Made by a program: the position numbers and the translations under genes. Positions 1-5,366 of a stretch of DNA of 14,149 nucleotides are shown here, piece after piece. The notes beneath the pieces were generated by a model that was not told where the DNA came from, ran no database searches, and worked only from the letters and a program-made list of their open reading frames with translations. The stretch's first letter is position 1, and the number at the start of each line of letters is the position of its first letter. The stretch is from an uncultured Eubacteriales bacterium (GTDB lineage Bacteria > Bacillota > Clostridia > Oscillospirales > CAG-272), in contig CAJKPX010000058.1 in NCBI GenBank assembly GCA_905201895.1, forward strand, positions 1 to 14,149, in the 5' to 3' direction.

Positions 1-21
1 AAGCCTACCGTCGGCTTTTTT
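1..21 (+). terminator. Partial intrinsic terminator of a plus-strand gene lying left of the window
   Basis: Bases 1-5 (AAGCC) pair with 13-17 (GGCTT) around a 7-nt loop, and a run of T (16-21) follows. The stem may continue to the left of the window, so its full length is unknown. The orientation implies a plus-strand gene ending just outside the window. Confidence 0.5.
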
Positions 22-26
22 GCGCA

Positions 27-55
27 GGGGCTGCGCCAATGACGCAGCCCCTTTT
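27..55 (+). terminator. Second intrinsic terminator, plus strand
   Basis: A perfect 9-bp GC-rich stem (27-35 GGGGCTGCG with 43-51 CGCAGCCCC) encloses a 7-nt loop and is followed by TTTT and a T-rich stretch. It stands in tandem with the terminator at 1-21, so the incoming plus-strand transcript meets two stops in a row. Confidence 0.7.
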
Positions 56-69
56 GATTTGTTTTCCTC

Positions 70-99
70 AAAAAAGCCGCATCCAATGTTGGATGCGGC
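70..99 (-). terminator. Intrinsic terminator of the SHOCT-domain gene
   Basis: A perfect 10-bp stem (76-85 with 90-99) has a 4-nt loop. On the minus strand it is followed by six T residues (70-75), the textbook form. It lies about 50 bp beyond the stop of the minus-strand gene at 151-906. A weaker hairpin (109-115 with 129-135) sits between that stop and this terminator. Confidence 0.85.
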
Positions 100-150
100 A
101 GGGATTAGCAAGCCGATATTTCGGTTTACGGCTTGTTGATGTATCAATAG

Positions 151-906
151 TCAAAGACCAAGCAATTCTTTTTTCTTTGCGTTGAATTCTTCTTGCGTTA
201 TAACTCCCAAATCAAGAAGCTCTTTGAATTTTTTTATCTCATCAGCAACAGAAATTGGAGTCATTACTGCTGCAGGTGCAGTTTTTGATTCTTGTTTTAT
301 CTCTGCGCGTCTTTTCTCAATAAAATTCAATATCTCTTTTGCGTATAGCGCAGCAGCCTTTCTGATTGGGATTGCGTTTTCATCTTCTAATATCGCATCA
401 AAAGACCCATTCCTTTCAGCACAACCGGGATATGAAAATTGGATATATCCGGGTACTTCTCCGGGTTCACGATATTGGATGGCGGTTATATCCGAAAAAT
501 TAATTCTTTTTTCGCCATTCCCGCACCCCCTGAATGAATTGCCGATATATGATTGGTATGGCATCAAATTGATTGTGAGATAATCGTTATAAACCTCCAT
601 AATTGTTCCGGTATATGCAAGAATACGGCATACATAATTTTTTTTAATACCGTTAGCCTCGTCAACTTTTTGATTCATATAAGTAACTGCATTGATGAAG
701 CGATCAGTGTCCTCAAGCGTGAATGTTAGCGAATAATTCTTACCGTTAATCTTTAAGTCCGCCATGCCTACTCTATAGTTTAAGGCTGCTTGGAAGATCT
801 GAACGGGTGAGCATTGTGAATACGGGTATTCTTCTTTTCCATAAAAGAATGTGTAGTTAGTAAAACCGTATTTTTTTCCGAAACCTAATTTAAATTCTTC
901 TCTCAT
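151..906 (-). CDS. SHOCT-domain protein with a PH-like (DUF4429-like) middle region
   Basis: This 251-residue soluble protein has no signal peptide or membrane helix. The last ~30 residues (about 222-251, containing IKKFKELLDLGVITQEEF) match the SHOCT pattern: a short C-terminal two-helix module found on many unrelated bacterial proteins and thought to mediate oligomerisation or binding. Residues about 105-200 look like a beta-rich PH/DUF4429-type fold followed by a helix. Residues 200-220 look like a flexible linker. The molecular function is unknown. The ATG is preceded by GGAGG (915-919) at 8-nt spacing. The gene is visibly more AT-rich than the genes to its right and sits between terminators, so it may be a recent arrival. 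No promoter lies between its start and the terminator at 924-958, so its expression may depend on read-through from the promoter at 1158-1186. The SHOCT call is fairly safe; the DUF4429 call is tentative. Confidence 0.75.
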   Translation of the reverse strand: MREEFKLGFGKKYGFTNYTFFYGKEEYPYSQCSPVQIFQAALNYRVGMADLKINGKNYSLTFTLEDTDRFINAVTYMNQKVDEANGIKKNYVCRILAYTGTIMEVYNDYLTINLMPYQSYIGNSFRGCGNGEKRINFSDITAIQYREPGEVPGYIQFSYPGCAERNGSFDAILEDENAIPIRKAAALYAKEILNFIEKRRAEIKQESKTAPAAVMTPISVADEIKKFKELLDLGVITQEEFNAKKKELLGL

Positions 907-923
907 AGTGTTTTCCTCCCATT

Positions 924-958
924 AAAAATAAAAAGTGCGCCAACCGAAGTCGACGCAC
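924..958 (-). terminator. Intrinsic terminator with UUCG tetraloop, directly upstream of the SHOCT gene
   Basis: Read on the minus strand, GTGCGTCGAC (958-949) and GTTGGCGCAC (944-935) form a 10-bp stem with two G-U pairs, closed by a C(UUCG)G tetraloop. TTTTTATTTTT follows (934-924). It ends about 4 nt before the GGAGG of the gene starting at 906. It is either the 3' end of the small RNA starting near 1151 or the terminator of an attenuator controlling that gene. Confidence 0.8.
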
Positions 959-982
959 CGAAAAACGCAGACTCCAATTGTC

Positions 983-1151
983 GCCAAACAAATTTCAAGC
1001 AATCAGAAGGATATTCCTTACACAATCACCGATGGAATCCGCGCTTTTGCTAAATTCATACAATGATTGTGCACACCGAAAAAAGGTATAATTCACCCTT
1101 TTCAAAAAAGAGAGAAATATCCCTGCAGCTGCTTTATGAAATTTGTTTGGC
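983..1151. repeat. Perfect 15-bp inverted repeat bounding a 169-bp segment
   Basis: Positions 983-997 (GCCAAACAAATTTCA) and 1137-1151 are exact reverse complements. I see no target-site duplication outside the arms, and the fit to promoter, start site and terminator favours an RNA closing helix over the ends of a miniature transposable element. Confidence 0.85.
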
Positions 1152-1157
1152 AAGGTC

Positions 1158-1186
1158 ATTATACCACATTTTTTTGCTTTTGTAAA
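1158..1186 (-). promoter_or_regulatory. Strong sigma-A promoter for the structured RNA
   Basis: On the minus strand, TTTACA (1186-1181) is followed by a 17-nt spacer and TATAAT (1163-1158), with TGG immediately before the -10 (extended -10). Five of six -35 bases and all six -10 bases match consensus. It begins right after the spo0A terminator and points into the inverted-repeat segment. Confidence 0.85.
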
Positions 1187-1192
1187 CACTTT

Positions 1193-1233
1193 TAAGAAAA
1201 AAACAACAAAGCGTCCAAACGGGCGCTTTGTTG
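1193..1233 (-). terminator. Intrinsic terminator of spo0A
   Basis: A 13-bp stem (1204-1216 with 1221-1233, one G-T wobble) has a 4-nt loop. On the minus strand it is followed by a run of T (1203-1197) and more T-rich sequence. It begins about 12 bp after the spo0A stop codon and insulates spo0A from the promoter at 1158-1186. Confidence 0.92.
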
Positions 1234-1244
1234 GATAAAATTGT

Positions 1245-2027
1245 TCAATACATCTTATATTTGAGCCTCAAATTGTCTGCAATCATAGCAATAAATTCGC
1301 TGTTCGTGGGCTTTCCGCGATTGTTCTGAATTGTGTAGCCAAAATAGGAGGTGAGGGTATCCACGTCGCCGCGGTCCCAAGCAACCTCGATGGCGTGGCG
1401 TATCGCACGCTCGACGCGGGAGGTGGTGGTTTGATATTTCTTGGCAACAGAGGGGTAGAGCACCTTCGTTACCGAGTTGATGATGTCCGAATCCTTGATG
1501 GTGAGCAGAATCGCGGTGCGCAGGTACTGATAGCCCTTGATATGCGCGGGCACGCCGATCTGATGGATGATCTGCGTTACCTTGGTTTCAATGTCTGCGC
1601 CACGTTCCTCCATTTGCATTGCCGCAGCGGGGATATCGGCGGTGCGGCGATTGACAATGCTGCGGATGTGCTCACAAAGGCTGTTGACGTTCACGGGCTT
1701 GAGCAGACAAAGCTCGGCTCCTGCCTCGGTTGCCTGAATAAAGATATTCTGGCTCGGAACAGAGGAGAGCACAATGAAGGCGGGCGGCTTGCCCGTGCCC
1801 CAATCCATAGCGTTGCTGCTGCGCAATACGCCGATTCCGTCAAGCTTGGAGAGCCAAACGTCGGTGATTACAACGTCGGGGCGAAATTGCGAGAGCTTAT
1901 GCAGCGCATCCTCGCCGTTGGACGTTTCCTCAAGATTGCGGTAGCCTGCGCGCGTCAATCCCTCGCGCATCGAAAGTCGGGACGCTGCATTTTCATCGGC
2001 AATCAAAATTTTCGTGTTGTATTCCAT
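1245..2027 (-). CDS. spo0A: Sporulation master response regulator Spo0A
   Basis: Spo0A is the phosphorelay output regulator that binds 0A boxes and switches the cell into sporulation. The 260-residue protein has an N-terminal receiver domain (about 1-125) and a C-terminal Spo0A-specific DNA-binding domain (about 150-260). Receiver residues visible are D11/E12 (acid pocket), phospho-acceptor D56 in VVITDVWLSKLDG, S88 and K110. The C-terminal domain carries the hallmark recognition region SRVERAIRHAIEVAW and the PTNSEFIAM block. The ATG at 2027 is chosen over a TTG six codons upstream because GGAGG (2039-2043) lies 11 nt before it and the TTG itself overlaps that site. The loop after D56 has WLS where most receivers have M-P, and E12 replaces the second Asp of the pocket. 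The gene has its own promoter and a strong terminator. Confidence 0.96.
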   Translation of the reverse strand: MEYNTKILIADENAASRLSMREGLTRAGYRNLEETSNGEDALHKLSQFRPDVVITDVWLSKLDGIGVLRSSNAMDWGTGKPPAFIVLSSVPSQNIFIQATEAGAELCLLKPVNVNSLCEHIRSIVNRRTADIPAAAMQMEERGADIETKVTQIIHQIGVPAHIKGYQYLRTAILLTIKDSDIINSVTKVLYPSVAKKYQTTTSRVERAIRHAIEVAWDRGDVDTLTSYFGYTIQNNRGKPTNSEFIAMIADNLRLKYKMY

Positions 2028-2038
2028 TTCACAGATTT

Positions 2039-2043
2039 CCTCC
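2039..2043 (-). promoter_or_regulatory. spo0A ribosome binding site (decides the start)
   Basis: GGAGG on the minus strand lies 11 nt before the ATG at 2027. It overlaps the in-frame TTG at 2045-2043, which therefore cannot use it. Confidence 0.8.
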
Positions 2044-2073
2044 AAAATAAATATTCCAGATTTTTACAGTAAT

Positions 2074-2102
2074 ATTTTACCATATTTTGGAAGAAATTGC
2101 AA
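2074..2102 (-). promoter_or_regulatory. spo0A promoter, extended -10 type
   Basis: On the minus strand, TTGCAA (2102-2097) is followed by a 17-nt spacer and TAAAAT (2079-2074) preceded by TGG. The predicted start is near 2067, giving a leader of about 40 nt. A second TGGTAAAAT lies at 2161-2153 but has no good -35. I found no convincing sigma-H promoter and no 0A box (TGTCGAA) in this gap. Confidence 0.65.
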
Positions 2103-2127
2103 CCCCGAATTTCGGAAAATAATCCCC

Positions 2128-2156
2128 AAATTTTACAGGAAAATACTGTAAAATTT
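2128..2156. repeat. 11-bp perfect dyad upstream of the spo0A promoter
   Basis: AAATTTTACAG (2128-2138) and CTGTAAAATTT (2146-2156) are exact reverse complements with a 7-bp spacer. A related half-site, TTTTACAGTA, recurs at 2062-2071 over the predicted spo0A start. It could be an operator, or an AT-rich hairpin at the end of the GNAT-like gene; no T-run follows it. Confidence 0.5.
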
Positions 2157-2176
2157 TACCAAATTGTGAGAAAAAA

Positions 2177-2569
2177 TCAGGATTTGGAGTGTTTGCAGGG
2201 TTCTTTGAAGAAGTCTGTCAGATCCATTTCAAATCTGCCGTCGGAATTTTTGGAAAATCCGATGGCTTTGATGAGGGTCTCGTTGTCGCATTCGGCATCA
2301 AAGAAGGCGCGATGGACCCCGCAAAGGTCGATAAAATTGAGCGCGGCACGCCCCATCACGAACATCGGCTCAAACTCGTAGCCGTTCGGAACGGGGGCAA
2401 AATCCACGATTCTGCCGCCTTCTGCGTCCATCGTAAATTGGCAAACGCCGCGCAGCTCACCGTCCACCAGCGCTTTGTAAGCCAAGAGCTCCACGCGGAA
2501 GGGAATTTCGCAGCGTGCACAGAGCGCCTCCTGCTCCTGCTTATTTTGAATCGGCAATACCTCTAACAT
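2177..2569 (-). CDS. Small GNAT-like protein
   Basis: This 130-residue cytosolic protein has the layout of a reduced GNAT acetyltransferase fold: a central beta hairpin (about 32-60, LVDGELRGVCQF then a strand ending VDFAPV), a helix (about 68-83, MFVMGRAALNFIDLCG), a strand with FFDAECDN (89-96), and a helix-strand end with AIGFSKNSDGRFEMDL. The acetyl-CoA loop signature (R/Q-x-x-G-x-G/A) is not obvious, so acetyltransferase activity is unproven. The ATG is preceded by AAAGGA (2579-2584) at about 9-nt spacing. It lies 44 bp after rluB and about 150 bp before spo0A, all co-directional, and probably belongs to the rluB transcript. A non-enzymatic or peptide-binding GNAT relative is possible. 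Confidence 0.65.
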   Translation of the reverse strand: MLEVLPIQNKQEQEALCARCEIPFRVELLAYKALVDGELRGVCQFTMDAEGGRIVDFAPVPNGYEFEPMFVMGRAALNFIDLCGVHRAFFDAECDNETLIKAIGFSKNSDGRFEMDLTDFFKEPCKHSKS

Positions 2570-2613
2570 AACTGAAAATCCTTTCTATTGAACGTTTTGA
2601 TGAATTCTATCAT

Positions 2614-3336
2614 TTATTCTGTCTCGTTTTCGCCCGAGAGATAGCGAACCTCATCAGCGGTCAGCTCGCGCCATTTTCCAAGCGGCAGATTTCCGAGCGT
2701 CACCTCTCCGATCGCAATCCGCTTCAAGCGTCGCACAGAGAGTCCAACCGCGGCACACATTTTGCGGATCTGTCGGTTTCGTCCCTCTTGGAGTGTCAGC
2801 TCAAGCATATCAGCCGAGATGGGGCGCACGCCGATCGGGAGCAGGCGGTAGCCGTCGATCTCCATCGGTGCAGAAAGCGCTCGCAGTTGGGCGTCGGTTG
2901 GGGCAGGGGCGACGGTTACGCGGTAAATTTTTGGGATTTCATGGCGCGGATGTGTCAGGCGGTTGGCAAATTCGCCGTCGTCGGTGAGCAGCAAAAGCCC
3001 CTCCGAGTCCATATCAAGTCTACCAACGGGATAGACCCGAGTTCCAACGGCTGCCGTCAGCTCAAGAACCGTTTTTCGTCCGCGATCATCCTTTGAGGTG
3101 GTCACGTAGCCGCGCGGCTTGTGGAGCATCACGTAGCGATGTGTTGCACCTGCCGTCGGTCGAATCAAACGTCCGCGATATTCCACGCGATCAACGTCTG
3201 GGTCGATCTTATCACCGATGCAGGCAACGGTACCGTTGACCAGAACGTGTCCTGCCGCGATCTCGGTCTCTGCTGCACGTCGCGAGAGCACGCCGCAGTC
3301 GGTAAAATATTTTTGCAGACGAACGAGCTCTGCCAC
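2614..3336 (-). CDS. rluB: rRNA pseudouridine synthase, RluB family
   Basis: The protein isomerises uridine to pseudouridine in the peptidyl-transferase region of 23S rRNA (RluB type, position 2605 in E. coli numbering). The 240 residues show an N-terminal S4 RNA-binding domain (about 4-60, starting RLQKYFTDCGVLSRR) and a catalytic domain with the family motif GRLDMDSEG, placing the nucleophilic Asp at 108. Further family blocks are KPRGYVTT (73-80) and EGRNRQIRKMC near the C-terminus. Two in-frame GTG starts lie 9 nt apart. The inner one (3336) is preferred because GAGGTG (3348-3343) precedes it by 6 nt and overlaps the outer GTG. RluE and RluF are related, but length and context favour RluB. 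It sits about 60 bp after the dacF-like gene with no terminator between. Confidence 0.92.
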   Translation of the reverse strand: MAELVRLQKYFTDCGVLSRRAAETEIAAGHVLVNGTVACIGDKIDPDVDRVEYRGRLIRPTAGATHRYVMLHKPRGYVTTSKDDRGRKTVLELTAAVGTRVYPVGRLDMDSEGLLLLTDDGEFANRLTHPRHEIPKIYRVTVAPAPTDAQLRALSAPMEIDGYRLLPIGVRPISADMLELTLQEGRNRQIRKMCAAVGLSVRRLKRIAIGEVTLGNLPLGKWRELTADEVRYLSGENETE

Positions 3337-3342
3337 AGCGCT

Positions 3343-3348
3343 CACCTC
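3343..3348 (-). promoter_or_regulatory. rluB ribosome binding site (decides the start)
   Basis: GAGGTG on the minus strand is complementary to the 3' end of 16S rRNA and lies 6 nt before the GTG at 3336. It overlaps the alternative GTG at 3345-3343. Confidence 0.6.
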
Positions 3349-3395
3349 TCTCTTTCTTCTTCCTTTATATTATTATCAGCTTGTTTTTCTCGTGC

Positions 3396-4577
3396 TCAAA
3401 GCCCGAAAAGATCGCACAGCCATTGCCAGAAGCTGCGCTTTACACGAACGCGCTCCACGCCGTAGAGCGCGCAGAGCTCAACCTCTGCAACGATCTCGGC
3501 ATAGCCGTCGCCGTCGCGGTCACAGCGCCACACCACTCTGCCAACCACCTCTCCCTGTGCAACCTCTGCATAGAGAAATCGCGGTAGCTCCACCGTGCGC
3601 ACGAGCTTGCCGTGTCCCGTTGGAAGTATGACCCGACCTGCCTCGGCGTTGGAGACCATCACGTAGGCTTCCTGTCCGCCAACCACCGTGATCGGTCTGC
3701 GAAATTCGTCCACCACGCAGAGCTCCACCGACTCAAAGGCGGAAAAACCGCGATCGAGAAGCATTTTGTGATCATTCCAATCGTCCGGGGCGTTGAGTGT
3801 GACGGCGATCACAGTGATCCCGTCGCGTTCTGCCGCCGACACCAGGCAGCGTCCGCTTCGCTTGGTGTAGCCTGTTTTGACGCCAATGCAGCCCTCGTAG
3901 AGTCGCAGCATTTTGTTGTGATTGACGAGCAGACGCGCGCCGTCGGTTCCCGCATGTGGGATCGTGGCGCGGCGTGTTGCAACGATCTGCCGAAAAAGCT
4001 CGTTTTCAAGTGCACGTCTCGTGATGAGCGCAAGCTCGTATGCCGTGGTAAAATGGTCGGTATCGTCCAGACCGTGTGGATTGCAAAAATGCGTTTGCCG
4101 CAGCCCCATATCAATTGCCATGCGATTCATCTCGTTGGCAAAGCGTTCCACGCTTCCGCAGAGACCCACAGCAATTGCAACGGCGGCGTCGTTTGCCGAT
4201 TCAAGCAGAAGTGCCCACAGCAGCTGCTCAAGCGTCAGCACCTCTCCCTCGGTCAGATAGATCGAGGAGCCCTCCACACCAACCGCCTCGGAGGAGACCG
4301 TAATCTCGGTGTCGGGGGCGGCAAGCGAGAGCGCAACGAGCGCGGTCATGATCTTGGTTGTGCTTGCCATCGGCATGGGGACGTTTGCATTTTTACCGAC
4401 CACCACCGAGCCGCTCTCTGCCTCAATCAGAACGGCTGCCTCCGCCGAAATCGCAGGGCAGGGGAGCGCGGGGGCTGCATGCGTGCGGAGCGGCAGGAAA
4501 AAGGGCACCAAAAGAACGCCGACCAGCAATGCTGCCACGGCGCGGAACAGAGGGGAGCGGATGCCTGCTTGCGTCAT
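3396..4577 (-). CDS. dacF: D-alanyl-D-alanine carboxypeptidase (PBP5/DacF family)
   Basis: This is a low-molecular-weight penicillin-binding protein that trims the terminal D-Ala from peptidoglycan stem peptides outside the membrane. The 393-residue product has a signal peptide (hydrophobic core about 12-30, likely cleavage after THA at 34). The three active-site motifs of the family are present: S72-T-T-K75, S127-A-N129 and K234-T-G236. The C-terminal end (FWQWLCDLFGL) is rich in aromatics and may form the amphipathic helix that anchors class members to the membrane. The ATG at 4577 is preceded by GGAGG (4586-4590) at 8-nt spacing; an upstream frame extension lacks a signal-like start and is rejected. 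The DacF assignment rather than DacA or DacB rests mainly on the sporulation neighbours and is less sure than the family. Confidence 0.9.
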   Translation of the reverse strand: MTQAGIRSPLFRAVAALLVGVLLVPFFLPLRTHAAPALPCPAISAEAAVLIEAESGSVVVGKNANVPMPMASTTKIMTALVALSLAAPDTEITVSSEAVGVEGSSIYLTEGEVLTLEQLLWALLLESANDAAVAIAVGLCGSVERFANEMNRMAIDMGLRQTHFCNPHGLDDTDHFTTAYELALITRRALENELFRQIVATRRATIPHAGTDGARLLVNHNKMLRLYEGCIGVKTGYTKRSGRCLVSAAERDGITVIAVTLNAPDDWNDHKMLLDRGFSAFESVELCVVDEFRRPITVVGGQEAYVMVSNAEAGRVILPTGHGKLVRTVELPRFLYAEVAQGEVVGRVVWRCDRDGDGYAEIVAEVELCALYGVERVRVKRSFWQWLCDLFGL

Positions 4578-4585
4578 GATTCTAA

Positions 4586-4590
4586 CCTCC
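4586..4590 (-). promoter_or_regulatory. dacF-like gene ribosome binding site (decides the start)
   Basis: GGAGG on the minus strand lies 8 nt before the ATG at 4577. This places the start directly ahead of a good signal peptide. Confidence 0.8.
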
Positions 4591-4610
4591 GAAAAAAAGT
4601 ATCTGTTTCC

Positions 4611-4639
4611 ATTATATTTTTTCGGATACACGAATATGC
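4611..4639 (-). promoter_or_regulatory. Possible promoter of the dacF-like gene
   Basis: A perfect TATAAT (4616-4611) lies on the minus strand 34 nt before the ATG. The 17-nt-spaced -35 (GCATAT) is poor for sigma-A. It partly resembles the -35 of forespore sigma factors, but the -10 does not fit them. Sigma class is left open. Confidence 0.35.
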
Positions 4640-4728
4640 ACGGCATCCCTCTGCGGTGTTAACGCACAGAGGCTGCTCGTATGCTTCCATCCCACCTGTC
4701 CGGTATTTGGTGCAACGCAAAAATGGCG

Positions 4729-4769
4729 GGGGTGAGCCCCGAATGCAAGCGCATTCGTCAACTCACCCC
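4729..4769 (-). terminator. Nested hairpin after the gerW-like gene, possible terminator
   Basis: An outer 8-bp stem (4729-4736 GGGGTGAG with 4762-4769) encloses an inner 7-bp stem (4740-4746 with 4751-4757) with a 4-nt loop. On the minus strand a T5 run (4723-4719) follows the outer stem after about five bases. That is slightly far for a classical terminator, so attenuation or mRNA end-processing is also possible. A further small stem (4648-4653 with 4667-4672) lies in the same gap. Confidence 0.45.
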
Positions 4770-4778
4770 ATGCTTGAA

Positions 4779-5330
4779 TCAGTCAGCAGCCTTTGCTGCC
4801 TTTTTTGCAGCCTTTGCCTCGAGCTTGCGGCGCTTTTTGAGTTCCTTGGGGGAGAGCTCCTCCTCGGCGGCAAGGTCTGCCTTGAGAAGCGCGTCATATT
4901 CCTCCTCGATTGCTGCTGCCTCATCATCGTTGGATGCGCTCGGTACCATGTCACCGATCACCGACTTGATGCGGGTGATGATATCGGGAGCATGGTCAAG
5001 AAGATCTGCAACCTGCTCGATCGGCGTTGCCTTATCCTGAACGAGCGGGAGCATTTCCACTCTGCCGTCGGCATAAACCGTCAGAAAACCAATGGGATTG
5101 ACGGTTACGCCGGTTCCGCCGCCACCGCCGAAGTTTTTAACGTTATCCTTTTCACCGGGGAGATCAAGACCGCCCGATGCAAAGCCCATCGAAACCTTGG
5201 AGATCGGGATGATCACAGTGCCCGAGGGCGTGTTGATCGGCTTTCCGACAACGGTGTCAGCGTCGATCAGGGTGCGGATCTGTTCCAGAGAGCTGTTGAT
5301 AATTTGCTTAATAGAAGATTCGTATTCCAT
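4779..5330 (-). CDS. ytfJ: GerW/YtfJ-family sporulation protein
   Basis: GerW (YtfJ) proteins are small spore-associated proteins; the B. subtilis member is needed for normal germination responses. The 183-residue product carries the family core at about 1-110: a helix with IKQIINSSLEQIRTLIDADT, then PINTPSGTVIIPISKVSMGF, then the glycine-rich NFGGGGGTGVTVNPIGFL and a strand pair ending in VEMLP. The C-terminal ~65 residues are an extra charged region, acidic first and then Lys/Ala-rich (KKAAKAAD at the end). The ATG is preceded by AGGAAA at suitable spacing. It lies 36 bp after the DUF2953 gene; the same pair is adjacent in other Firmicutes (ytfI-ytfJ in B. subtilis). Confidence 0.9.
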   Translation of the reverse strand: MEYESSIKQIINSSLEQIRTLIDADTVVGKPINTPSGTVIIPISKVSMGFASGGLDLPGEKDNVKNFGGGGGTGVTVNPIGFLTVYADGRVEMLPLVQDKATPIEQVADLLDHAPDIITRIKSVIGDMVPSASNDDEAAAIEEEYDALLKADLAAEEELSPKELKKRRKLEAKAAKKAAKAAD

Positions 5331-5366
5331 GTTCGTTTCCTTTCCTGAGGGAAGTTTATATAATTT

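Larger units (their letters stand above)
924..1151 (-). ncRNA. Candidate structured small RNA or regulatory leader (about 228 nt)
   Basis: No convincing protein gene occupies this stretch, yet it is strongly structured. The predicted start, 7 nt after the -10 at 1158-1163, falls on G1151. From that base GCCAAACAAATTTCA (1151-1137) is perfectly complementary to TGAAATTTGTTTGGC (997-983), a 15-bp closing helix. Further pairing continues inside: 1133-1130 with 1001-998, and 1122-1116 with 1015-1009 (7 bp). A large 5'-side loop of about 44 nt faces only about 5 nt on the 3' side. An apical arm begins with an 8-bp helix (1071-1064 with 1028-1021). A UUCG-loop terminator ends the transcript. A long rod with a bubble and paired ends recalls 6S RNA, but I recognise no 6S consensus and the bubble is lopsided. 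The alternative is a cis-acting attenuation leader for the gene at 151-906. Confidence 0.55.

Noticed and set aside
983..1151. Miniature inverted-repeat transposable element
   Set aside because: The ends are perfect 15-bp inverted repeats, but there is no target-site duplication, and the arms coincide with the predicted transcript start and precede a terminator. A search for further copies in the genome would settle it.
995..1189. A 64-codon minus-strand frame in the spo0A-SHOCT gap
   Set aside because: It overlaps the promoter elements themselves, has no ribosome binding site, and the stretch is better explained as a structured RNA.
2028..2176. Sigma-H promoter and 0A box for spo0A
   Set aside because: No AGGA-type -35 paired with a GAAT -10, and no TGTCGAA, was found in the gap.
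3612..5348. Long plus-strand open frame (578 codons) opposite the dacF-like and gerW-like genes
   Set aside because: It is an antisense shadow of GC-rich genes, rich in Cys/His/Arg with no recognisable domain. The minus-strand genes carry complete catalytic motifs.
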